From: Cercospora beticola
Lineage: Eukaryota; Ascomycota; Dothideomycetes; Mycosphaerellales; Mycosphaerellaceae
Assembly: GCF_033473495.1 (NCBI RefSeq)
Contig: NC_088937.1
Coordinates: forward strand, 4,092,001 to 4,156,000
Reading direction: 5' to 3'
DNA: 64,000 nucleotides
Made by a program: the position numbers and the translations under genes. Under the pieces are notes generated by a model. That model did no database searches and was not told where the DNA came from. It was given only the letters and a program-made list of their open reading frames with translations. Position 1 is the stretch's first letter, and each line of letters opens with the position of its first letter. Shown here piece by piece: positions 55,354 to 64,000 of the stretch.

Positions 55354-56080
55354 TTATACCCTCGAACAAGGCTCCTCCCAACACCACCCATACATACCCC
55401 CAACCTGCTCCTCAAAAATCTTCGGACTACACTCCGGGATATGTCCTCCCTTCATCACCTTACAACCCCTCAAACTCCACCCAAACCACGCATGCGTACT
55501 TATCCCATTCCAACTTTTCACCTGGCAATTAAACCATTCCCTTCCCTCTTTCGCCGCTTCCTCCGCTGAAGCGTAGCATCCTTGTAGAACTTTCGATGGT
55601 GTAGCGCGGCCTTTACGGAGTTTTTGATGAGAGAGTTGGAAAATGTGGGAATAGCTGCAGTGGAAACCTTTGCGTCGCCAGTCGGTGGGGTGGCCTTTGG
55701 GGTGGTTTTTTTTTGTGGGTGGTGGGGTTCAGATGGTCCCACATTTGGTCGAGGCAGGTGAGGAGGGTGTCTGGGTTGCTGGTGGTGAGGTTTACGGGGC
55801 CGTAGTCGAAGGTTGGGTAGAGGCCTTTGTGGATGCAGAAGGATTTGCAGTAGATGTGAGGGGGTTTGATTTTGTTGGAGAGCTGGTGAGTGTTTGTCAC
55901 GGTGGTGTTCTTGGGGAGTGGTGACGATGTTGCGTTCCAGGAGAGAGGGAGCGAGGTTGGCGTGGTTGGAGAGTCAGATGGGAGAAGACCTTGTTGTGGG
56001 AGGGCCGCGCACGGCGAGATCGTCCCGAGGAGGTTGGCGCTGATGAAGAGCATCACCAGTGTCTTCTTGATGAGCTTCAT
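55354..56080 (-). pseudogene. Secreted cysteine-containing protein gene with a homopolymer frameshift
   Basis: The minus-strand ATG at 56078-56080 opens a clear signal peptide (MKLIKKTLVMLFISANLLGT, then a small-residue cleavage region). The mature part has N-glycosylation sequons and Cys residues (YCKSFCIHKGLYPTFDYGP, TCLDQMWDHLNP). At the run of nine A (55706-55714) the frame must step by one base. It then continues open through PTDWRRKGFHCSYSHIF, QGCYASAEEAAKEGREWFNC and a tail with four more Cys to a TAA at 55354-55356. The unshifted frame ends quickly in low complexity. A TATATATA on the other strand near 56192-56199 lies about 115 bp upstream of the ATG. About 241 aa in all. No GT-AG intron resolves the shift. 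It is either a pseudogene or a sequencing indel. Family unknown. Confidence 0.6.
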
Positions 56081-56092
56081 TGTCAAGATCAT

Positions 56093-56964
56093 TTTGCGAG
56101 CTGTTGTTGTGCGAGATTTGCGGCGTGAAGTGAAGTTCGCTATCTTTCGATCTCTGATGTGAGTTGAGGATGGATGTGGAGGGTGTGGTGGTATATATAG
56201 GCTTGTCGCATTCTCGCAGAGATGAGAAAAATAAATCGCCCGGTACTTGGTAGCCAGTCGCACTCCTGGCAATGGCAAATTCAGCGCGCGGCCTGAAGTT
56301 AAGCTTCAACACAGGTGAATACTTCCGACGGAACTCAGCCGAACTTCAGACATGCTGAGACCAACAGAAGGGCAGTCTGGTCACCACAATCCAGCACTTC
56401 TCCTTGGGGCCAGCATCGCACGCAGTCTTCCGAGGTGTGCACCTCTTTCCACGGTGTCCAAAGTTTTGCGCGGCAGCTTCTACTGGACAGATATGGACGG
56501 CGGCGTCAATGGCAGCTACCACCTGGAAGCAGAACAGTGCCCAGGATTGAGAATCCGTACTCCTCTGCCTTTCAATCCTCGTATCTCCGCCTTCTGCAGC
56601 GTGGCCAAGGCGCCCTGTGGCAACAAGCGAGGCATCTGCAGAATCCAGTTCGCGAGAGAGATCGCAAAGCGAGCGTATTTTGCGCAGCGACCCCTGCCAG
56701 ACAACTAATCGTGCATACCTCTGAGTGCAAGCGCCTAACAAGATTAGCTCTCTCGATGCATGGAAAGCTTTGATGATTGGCTTAGTGACCTGCGGTTGCT
56801 TTCAACCATCGTTGCATTCAGAGGCAGCCGCGATTTTGGACGGCGACAACGGCAGTTTCCCTCTTCTGACAACTACGACAAGATGCAGCCAACGCACCCC
56901 CCGCCACCCCCCCCCCCCCCCCCCCACCTCCCGCCCCCCATTCCCCCGCTGTATTCTTCTCAAA
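56093..56964. other. Intergenic with MITE copy B and a C-tract
   Basis: Contains the TATA region of the secreted-protein gene (about 56192-56199), a shorter copy of the inverted-repeat element at 56718-56824, and a run of 19 C at 56907-56925 just ahead of the next open frame. No intact gene. Confidence 0.5.
56718..56824. repeat. MITE-like element, copy B
   Basis: Related over its whole length to 50241-50346. Shared blocks include GAGTGCAAG, GCCTAAC, AAAGCTTTG, GACCTG, GGTTGC and the right end GTTGCATTCAGAGG. Compared with copy A it lacks the outermost 15 bases on the left. TA precedes the left end; the right flank is CA. The two copies have diverged, so neither is a recent insertion. Confidence 0.7.
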
Positions 56965-58749
56965 ATGGCTTTAGCGAATACTCTCCATAATCGCTATGCA
57001 GGACAACGGTACGACATCGCAAGAATACACACTGGCAACGCGCTCGAATTCGAGAGCTATCGAAACCTTTTCGAGGCCTCCTCGTCGCAGAAAGACGATT
57101 TGCTCTGCGTTTTCGCCGGGATTGATCCAGGCGAATGGCCCAACAAAGATCCTCCGGCGATGTACATCGAGACTTCTCGCAACGACCCTATTTCTGTGCT
57201 TGATACATTCGTCCGCGATGCGGAAGCATTAATCGAGGCGCAGCAGACGACGGCCTTCGAGACTGGAGCTCGCGTGGAGCTCATTCCAACATGCTTCATT
57301 AAAGACGGCAGCCAAAAGGGCAGGGCAGCATTATACTACGACGTCATGACATCGGGACCGCACTCCCCTCGCCGCATCGAAGACTTTTTTGAAATGTTAC
57401 AGCCTGGCTAGCATAAAGGAGAACGCAGTTTCTGGATCTGGATCACGGTGCGGGAAGACTTTGATCATTGGACCACATTAGCGATCAAAACCGACTACCA
57501 ACTTGCCTCTGAAGCAACCCGCGCTCAAGTGGGAGACTGGATTGTGTCATATGGAAGCGCCTGCATTGGGCTGAGTCACATAACGACCCGGGATCTCGAA
57601 TTGTTCCGTCGCCACGCCGAGCCCTCGTTGCTGAGAAAAGGAATGCGTATAAAAGAGATCAGAACATGGGTCGAGGTCGCTTCGAAGACTGGACAACTGA
57701 GTAGACAGTACTCTCGGCTCGGGCAAGGAGGTCGATTCTTTACGGTCATAGACCTGTTCCTCGAGGAGGATCACAAGAGCTGCAAGAGGCCGACGTTACA
57801 CGTGATATTTGAACTCGAACTCTCCAAAGATGACAAACCGACGAGAATCTTTTCTCTAGACGATCCTCGTCAATACGAACGAACAGGAACAGTGGACCCC
57901 AGTCAACTCAGTCCACAGCGCCAGATTTTGTACGCACCGATATCTCTGGACATCAACAGATCGCATAGGGCGATCGACCGCAAGGCAGAGGACGGTCATT
58001 CATCGATGATCTTCACGTGCGTGAAGGCGGCGCCATACGGAATGGCGATACTTGTCCCCGCCAGATGTGTCAATGGCATTTGGACTGGTTACTACTCGCG
58101 AGGTCAGATCACGCCTAACCCAGACAGCCTGAAGACTTCGAACGAGCTGCGCACCGCCGGTGACATTTTGATCAAGGAGATTCTACAGGAGACTCTGGAC
58201 GAGCAGACACAGCCCCTTCCCGGCTTACCCAGTCTGTCGCTTCTTTCATGGAATCCACCGAACTTCTTTCCGGACCAGTCATACTATCCCATCTACCTTG
58301 CCGTTCGACTCGTGAATCTACTTCCATCGTCCTGGGGCATCGAAAACCTGGCTCTACCTCCTGACATCACGTTGACTGTGTAGGACAAGCGGCAAGAAGA
58401 TCAGCTGATTTGCGAAACTCTTACAAGGATTCTTCGAAATCTGTCGATTCCAGATCTCGCATGGAACATCAATCCGCAACGGCTCTTCGTCCCGCCTTGG
58501 AAGGGCTCCTGGAAATGGAGTCTTTGGGTTTTGCCGCAGAGAAATTTTGGCACAATGCATCGAAAGGCGCATACTTTGGACATTTATCTGGACGAAGAAT
58601 ACGTTAAACAGGGAAACCGAAGATTGTTCCTAGAGGCGCATCTCTTGCCGAAGAAAGAGGATAAAACGGGGTATAAGCCGTATGGGGTGGTGGGAAGGAG
58701 TTTGTCACTGAATTTGTTGAATTCCTTCGAGCCTGGCTTAAAGGAGTGA
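56965..58749 (+). pseudogene. Paralogue of the gene at 59228, broken by two in-frame TAG codons
   Basis: One continuous frame runs from the ATG at 56965 to 58749 (595 codons) except for TAG at 57409-57411 (codon 149) and TAG at 58381-58383 (codon 473). Three separate open pieces result, all in the same frame, and together they match the downstream paralogue. Paired segments are FIKDGS with FMPDGSD, the helix RIEDFFEML with RIESVSDLF, YLAVRLVNLLPSSWG with DLAVRLVNRLSG, and LFLEAHLLPKKE with MYMEAHIVPKRE. The second TAG stands where the paralogue has a lysine. Both stops could come from CAG by one C-to-T change. The protein family is unknown to me: no signal peptide, no TM, alternating strands and helices. 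Each piece alone is unlikely to fold. Confidence 0.7.
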
Positions 58750-59227
58750 ATTGTGGTCGGTATCTCTGCGTTGGTTTCATTGTTCGAGGCACCGAGGGTA
58801 TAGAAACCTGGATTTGATCTAGGTCATGGCTACCAGAAGCAGCTGTGCGAATTGTTAGTGAGCTTGCGGTTTCTGTGTTACACGTATTTTGTCTGCCTGC
58901 TTCTCATTGTCGGAAAGGTCGAGTTTCCATAACAATGGAGCCACTTCGAGTGCCGACTGTCAGAGGCAGCTGCGAAAGGTGTGGCTGGGTCTGAATTTTG
59001 CCTGCTGTCTTGCTTGCCTGCCTCTCATTGTCCCACCCGATGAGTCTATAGAAGGTATGACCAAGCCAAGTCACAACTTCCCGAAGGACCTGGACAAAGC
59101 ATCGCCGAACTTTCGACAAGCCTGTTCTTTCATTTGTCTTGCTCAGCAAAACATTCTTCTCGTGCTTCGATATCAGCATCAGCTGCTAACTCTCATTTCA
59201 GTCCACATACTATCGATTCTGCAAAAC
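58750..59227. other. Spacer between the paralogues
   Basis: 478 bp. It contains a diverged direct repeat of about 19 bp, CTGCCTGCTTCTCATTGTC at 58893-58911 and a similar TTGCCTGCCTCTCATTGTC at 59013-59031. The frame of the downstream gene is open through much of it, with an ATG at 59057, but homology begins only after 59228. Confidence 0.45.
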
Positions 59228-60460
59228 ATGTCGACATCTCAGCATCGAACATCAGGCGCTATACCTGTGACGGACCCAGTCTCCGCCGCGTTCTTCATTT
59301 TCGACTGTCCCTTTCCCGCGCAGTGCCAGGATGACGAGTGCCTCGTAGAAGTCTCCTTCGACTTCCCCGACTCGACTCCAACACCATGGCCAACACTCGG
59401 ATTCCTCATTCCAGTGGCCGCAGACGTGTATGCGCTTAGTCAAGGCGTCAAAAAGGTTTGCGATAATGCTATAGCCAGGAAGCGGAGGTTTCTGAACGAC
59501 TTGTATGCCTTTGGGAAAGACATTAAGGGTGTTGCGAGGATCTTCATGCCGGATGGGTCGGATATCTTTGCGAATCGAACTTCTTCGGGAAGGATTCGAA
59601 TTGAGTCTGTGAGCGACTTGTTTACCAATGCGGAGCGGAGGGATGGGGATTGTGTGCTTTCTGTGCGGGTTGTGCTGAGTGTTATCGAATTGAGTAATCG
59701 GCTGGCCGCTCAGTCTACGGGTCCACCACCAGTACACACTGTACGGACACAGACGTGGAAGCTTTCTGAATATCAAAAGCTGGCATCGGACACCACACAT
59801 CGCCAAATGGAACTCACAGTGCTTCAACCACCCCTGGGAATGATCCGCAGACCTGGTGAATCACTGCCTGGAGTGTTTTCTCGTCGGATCAACGGCTTGT
59901 GGATTGGCTCAGTCGACCATACAATAATTGGACACGAAAAGATGGAAGTCGCGGACACTTCAGTCCTGCCGCGTTCAGTTGCTCAGTTACCAGAACTCCC
60001 GACATTGACTTTCAACGACTACTCTCACTCGAGCAATGCTGATATCTCGGACATCCTCAAACAGAACGGCAGTCGAATCGACCTCGCGGTCCGACTGGTT
60101 AATAGGCTTTCAGGACCATTTTTCGGCCCAATGCCCGAAGATTTGCGTCTCCCAGGCAATATCATCGTCTCCGTCAAGCACAGTGAAAAGCAAAAGAGTC
60201 TCATTTGCAAAGCCTTAGAGGAAGCGCTTCGCGACTTTGGGGCGAGACCTGAAAATGCGAACAGTATCGCTTCCGCGATTTTCCACGAAAATTTCAAGCC
60301 GAAATGGGAATTTGACCTGTGGATTTTACCGCAAGCTGCACAGCCGAAGAAGCTCTTTCGCTTCAGTGGCGGTTTGGTAAAATTTCTGGACACGGAGATG
60401 GGGTTGGAAGGAAATACGAGAATGTACATGGAGGCTCATATCGTGCCGAAGCGGGAATAG
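59228..60460 (+). CDS. Lineage-specific protein, intact paralogue of 56965-58749
   Basis: A single exon of 410 aa from the ATG at 59228. An in-frame ATG at 59057 would add 57 non-conserved residues. Recognisable blocks shared with the broken neighbour are GVARIFMPDGSDIFANR, RIRIESVSDLF, RRINGLWIGSVDH, LAVRLVNRLSGPFFG and the C-terminal MYMEAHIVPKRE. The neighbour is longer in the middle by some 80 residues, so this copy may have lost a segment or the other gained one. No signal peptide, TM helix or catalytic motif is visible, and the domain is not one I can name. The stop lies inside a 30-bp tandem repeat that continues past the gene (see findings). Confidence 0.65.
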   Translation: MSTSQHRTSGAIPVTDPVSAAFFIFDCPFPAQCQDDECLVEVSFDFPDSTPTPWPTLGFLIPVAADVYALSQGVKKVCDNAIARKRRFLNDLYAFGKDIKGVARIFMPDGSDIFANRTSSGRIRIESVSDLFTNAERRDGDCVLSVRVVLSVIELSNRLAAQSTGPPPVHTVRTQTWKLSEYQKLASDTTHRQMELTVLQPPLGMIRRPGESLPGVFSRRINGLWIGSVDHTIIGHEKMEVADTSVLPRSVAQLPELPTLTFNDYSHSSNADISDILKQNGSRIDLAVRLVNRLSGPFFGPMPEDLRLPGNIIVSVKHSEKQKSLICKALEEALRDFGARPENANSIASAIFHENFKPKWEFDLWILPQAAQPKKLFRFSGGLVKFLDTEMGLEGNTRMYMEAHIVPKRE

Positions 60461-60520
60461 GAAGCTCAGATCGTGCCGACGCGAGTAAAGGATGCTCAGA
60501 TGGTGCCGACGCAGGAAGAG
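60431..60520. repeat. 30-bp tandem repeat, three units, spanning the stop codon
   Basis: Units at 60431-60460, 60461-60490 and 60491-60520 share GCTCA.AT.GTGCCGA.GC and the same phase. The first unit ends in the gene's TAG; the other two have AAG and GAG there. Ten codons per unit keep the reading frame. Confidence 0.8.
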
Positions 60521-61544
60521 CAGACCCGTATGGCGGCATGGTGGAATCCCCGGCGGAGTAAAGGCCCCCGGTTGTGACCACATTTGACGAGGAGCCAGTC
60601 CAGGGATGGTGATCACAGCAATGAGATGAGGTTGCGCCACCTTTTCAGTTGTGTTGAGCGGATTAGGGAGCTTGCGCGTGCCGATCCAGTGGAGGAGAGG
60701 AAACAAGAGGATTTTTTGCATTCAATGGCACATCGTCTCGGGGAGGCGCGCGATGGCGTTGGTCAGTAATAGGTTCGTGCTTTGGTTGTCTCTGGCAGAA
60801 GCCGTTCAGAATATCTTTGTTGGCAGAGTTCAGAAAGAGCTAGAATTCGTGCTGTCTCTACACGCGGTTTACTGCAAGATTAGCGAATAGAGTTGGCGTT
60901 GGTAGAAAGCGAGCTGAAGCAGCAAGTTTTCGCGGGCTATGAAGATCGTGCGGTCGCACGAATTCTGCTTCGCGTGTCTGGCTTTTCCCCTCTTTATTAT
61001 TATTCACCACACAAAGTGCGATCGTGTACCGGCTTGTACTTCTCTACAAGTCGACAGATCGACTGACAATCTCTGGCGCATGGCGGCCATGCTTCTAATC
61101 CTTTGTCGATGTGTAGCGTGGTTCCTGAACATCTCCCGTTGAGCCTGTTTGGACTTCATGAGAAGGTGGTGACTGTCAAGTGAGGCCCAATTTCGGAATC
61201 ACGCTATACTTTGTAAGCAACTGGACGGAGAAGGCAAAGCGCAGATGACGTGCAGGATTGTATATCGGTGACTATCTGAGGGCAGCGCCTATGGCGCTGC
61301 CTTATACCTCCTAGGGACAAAGCCCTTTGAGGGTGAGATATGTGGAGCCTCCTTTATCCAACACTCCCCCTGGATCGAATATCTCACCCGACAAACCTTC
61401 GACGCACGTCGAGTGTGCAGAGTGCAGCTGACGGAAAAAGTGAAGTCGCCAGACGCAGTGTTGAATTTGGAAGATGATATTCTTGGCATTACTTTTCATA
61501 CAGCATCATGTCCCGCAAAGGCACGACTTGGTATCTAATTCTAT
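60461..61544. other. Intergenic, with repeats and hairpins
   Basis: 1.08 kb without a recognisable gene. It holds the tail of the tandem repeat (to 60520), an open stretch continuing to the TAA near 60560, and the palindromes at 61281-61389. Short ORFs in 60580-60890 and 60939-61142 have no protein-like features. Confidence 0.5.
61281..61389. repeat. Perfect hairpin plus inverted repeat downstream of the peroxidase
   Basis: GGCAGCGCC (61281-61289), TAT, GGCGCTGCC (61293-61301) is a perfect 9-bp stem with a 3-base loop. GGGTGAGATAT (61331-61341) and ATATCTCACCC (61379-61389) are perfect 11-bp inverted copies 37 bases apart. It may be a small repeat element or a structured terminator region 155 bp after the peroxidase stop (minus strand). 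Confidence 0.7.
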
Positions 61545-62983
61545 CTAACCATAGACCGCAGCGCGCTGATAACCAGGGAACTGTCTCAGCTGAGCCTCAT
61601 CAATCTCGCGAAGCTGTGGGCAGCTGAGCTGCGACACAATTTGGCCGAGAATGTCCGTGATTGGGTTGAGGAGACCCAGGAGGATATCTGGCTTGGCCTG
61701 AGCAGCGAGCTGGAAGACGAAGCAGCCAAGGTTGTTGCCTTGCGCGAGGTTGCCTAAGTTGACGAGGCCGCCTGACAGGTTCTCCAAGTTGACGCCGGTG
61801 AAGGTGTTTGGGCCGTTGGTGTTGCCGCCGATGGCGAGGAACTTGGGGTGGCTAGAGACATTTGCTGTCAGCGAGTGTTTTATGCATGATGGTGTGATGT
61901 GGTGGTGTTGTAGGACTTACAGGAGCGCAGCATTGAGCAGATCTGCAATGAAGTAGGTAACCTCGTATGGGTACTCCTGTGCGCGGCGGTACCAGTTGTC
62001 GGGAATACGCTCGTTGCCGGTCTTTCCGTTCACAAGCGAGTAAGAGCCGGACTGACCCTGCACACCGAACCACGAGGCGACAGTCTCGTGCGAGAGGAAA
62101 CCGATTGGGTTCTCTGCAGAGTGGTTGGCCATGAAGCGGTAGATGAACGTGTACGCTGCAGGCTGCACGGCAACACCAGCAAATGGTCCGTTGAAGAAGT
62201 ATGGGTTGGTCTGAACTTGAGTATCGAAGCGGTGGGATCGGAAGTTGGTCAAGCTCTCCATGGTGAGACTGCCTGGAGAGTAGTCGATCATCTCTTGGAA
62301 TTGGCTGAGCACGACCTTCCAGTTGTCGCCCGCCTGGTAGAGATCACCTCGGGTGGGTGAGGCATCGGTCTCGTATTTGTTGTGTGAGCCGATCAGGCCG
62401 TTTCCGCGGAGGAGGCCAGCGCCGCCCGGTGGACCACCCATCGACCATGAAGCAAGATCACCGTCGATGGTGGCACCAAGGATGGACAGGAATCCAGCGA
62501 GGATGCGACCCATGCCTACGACATCGGTTGTGGCATCAATGTATTGCTGAATCGTGGCAACACCATTTCTCTGTTGAACTGTTAGCAGCTGAAATTGCGA
62601 AGAGGCTCGGTATACGGACTGGCAAGACTATTGAGATGTTAGCTGATGTTTACGCATGAGATTCGGTGCACATTACACCCGTGGTTTGCAAACGCGTTCA
62701 AACCTGGACAAGGACCTCTCTGATCGTTTGGACCAGGGGCCTGCCACTCATGCCCGCTCCCAGGGCCGACGTTGATGAACTGTGTAGCAGCGTTGAACTT
62801 AGGCACAGGCTCAAAGAGAGCCGTAGCACCACCAGCACCAGCTTGACGCTTCAACATGTCCACGTCCACAGCCTCGAGGGCCTTTGCAACGAGCTCAGGA
62901 TCGCGCTTGATAGCCTCCTCCATAATCTTGGCCGGGAAGGCGCTCGCGCCAACGGCGAGGAGTACTGATGCTGAGAACTTCAT
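61545..62983 (-). CDS. Secreted heme-thiolate peroxidase (chloroperoxidase/UPO family)
   Basis: Four exons on the minus strand: 62677-62983, 62620-62627 (8 nt), 61921-62570, 61545-61851 (423 aa). The introns are 49, 49 and 69 bp. Residues 1-16 form a signal peptide (MKFSASVLLAVGASAF), followed by a propeptide. The proximal heme-ligand motif is RGPCPGLNAFANHG, with the Cys as thiolate. The 8-nt exon supplies F-L-P so that the join reads GFLPRNGVATIQQYIDA, as in relatives. SHNKYETDASPTRGD and the FRSHRFDTQVQTNPYFFNGP region continue the fold. These enzymes halogenate or oxygenate substrates with hydrogen peroxide outside the cell. The product is larger than CPO (about 300 aa mature) and closer to the long fungal group. 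A TTATA (minus-strand TATAA) at 63081-63085 lies about 100 bp upstream. Confidence 0.9.
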
Positions 62984-64000
62984 GATGATGGCTACTGCAG
63001 AGTCAACAAATTTGAAAGAATCGAAGTGAAGCAGTTTTTCCAGTAATCCTGGTCACAGATCGTCCAAACTGCAACAATACTTATAGTCTTACAGGACCAT
63101 CACAAGAATGTGACGCTGCCTCGGTGCATTTCCAACATCTTGGTTGCGTAGGTGCGTAGCATGCCACCACTGTAGTCCGGTGCGAAGTCAAGCGATGCCT
63201 AGTCCAAGGGTCAGTGTGAACAGAGGTCATCAGATTGGACAGATCGCAAAGCGTGCACCCACTCCGACCACGCAAAGCCCACGGGGCCCCAAGCTTACCT
63301 ACAACCGTAAGTCTTGGTTCCAAGCCCCGGGCTAAACGTGGATGTGATCTGCGCGGGGAGGAGGCAACTTTAAAGTTCTTGAGTGAAGATCACCTGCTGA
63401 AAGCGGTAAGAGGTGTTTTTTCGCCCCAATGAACGCCGACGTATTATGAAAGTCCTCGGCAGTACGGCCTCATATGGGTGACGATCGTCTGTACAAAATT
63501 GTGCCCTAGTGGTTCGCATTCGTCGCTTCTAGCGTTCTTCGTTGCGTGACTCTGTCTGGATGGTTCAGCTCGTAAATGTCTCGCGATCGTTTAGGCATTG
63601 CAGAATGTACTGTGGGCCCATCTCAGCGCCATCGACTTCATACATAGAAGAGGAGTGCCCGTCAGCTCAGCAGACCTGTTTGTAATCGTTCACGAGCATT
63701 TTTTGCATTGCCTCGGTGGCGCGCGCCACATTTCAGACTTTTTCGAAGCCTCCAAGCCATCAGGCCACCCGCTGCCACAGTGCCTCGTTTCCACTTTCCT
63801 CGTACTTGCACGGCAGCTCATGTCATGGTTCCTCGACTCGCGCAGCCTGACCGATGCAATGCTGCGCAACCGCCTTATGATTGAAGGTGCAACCAGCTGC
63901 AGCCATCGAGTGTTCGGCGTTGGCATTCGCGATCATGAAAAGTCGAAACTGCCCTCCAGACTCGTTGTCCAACTGGCAATCGAACACGCACGACTGCAGA
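62984..64000. promoter_or_regulatory. Peroxidase promoter and empty end of the window
   Basis: The TATA element at 63081-63085 belongs to the peroxidase. Beyond it, to the end of the window, only short ORFs are present; no repeat or RNA gene is recognised. Confidence 0.45.

Noticed and set aside
55052..55576. 174-codon plus-strand frame
   Set aside because: Antisense of the minus-strand secreted-protein gene, with Pro/Ser/His low complexity and no domain.
1..64000. tRNA or rRNA genes and CRISPR arrays
   Set aside because: I scanned by eye for B-box-like GGTTCRANNCC, rRNA-like conserved blocks and spaced direct repeats and found none. A tRNAscan run would be decisive for tRNAs.

Overview
This window looks like nuclear DNA of a filamentous ascomycete, most likely a Dothideomycete of the Mycosphaerella/Cercospora type. 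The signs are single-copy fungal orthologues (LSB6, GYP8, UPF2, an AreB-type GATA factor, an APSES factor of the MBP1 type, EMW1/TTC27), short introns of about 45-75 bp with GT...CTAAC/CTGAC...AG signals, no operons, and genes on both strands. The species-level guess is inference from gene content and gene structure only.

Layout. 0-5.3 kb: 3' part of EMW1/TTC27, then a convergent type II PI 4-kinase. 5.3-8.2 kb: a promoter holding a 314-bp inverted-repeat element, then the AreB-like GATA factor. 9.1-15.6 kb: a GYP8-type Rab GAP and a large MMS1_N/CPSF_A beta-propeller protein. 15.6-19.6 kb: gene-poor, with decayed-looking coding pieces and one small three-exon Cys-rich secreted protein. 19.6-26.7 kb: UPF2, a small four-exon protein of unknown role and a cyclin-like protein. 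27.4-33.9 kb: a metabolic stretch with an SDR, a thiolase-like enzyme, a membrane-anchored pirin and a GT31-like enzyme. 34.2-37.1 kb: three BTB relatives in tandem, each damaged in a different way. 38.4-45.6 kb: a SAM methyltransferase, an SGNH hydrolase with FN3 and TM regions, an MDR reductase and a GNAT. 45.8-55.0 kb: a LYR-domain protein, divergent MBP1, an orphan gene and a TMEM184-like protein. 55.3-60.5 kb: a secreted-protein gene with a frameshift, and a pair of paralogues of which one carries two in-frame TAG codons. 61.5-63.0 kb: a heme-thiolate peroxidase whose gene contains an 8-nt exon.

The housekeeping genes work in separate processes (phosphoinositide signalling, Rab regulation, nonsense-mediated decay, G1/S transcription, nitrogen regulation). 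The window is not a biosynthetic cluster, although the SDR, thiolase and pirin lie next to each other. The accessory interest lies in lineage-specific and secreted genes next to small inverted-repeat elements, and in several genes broken by single-base changes. Intron positions were read by eye from splice signals, reading-frame continuity and known family motifs. No search was run.
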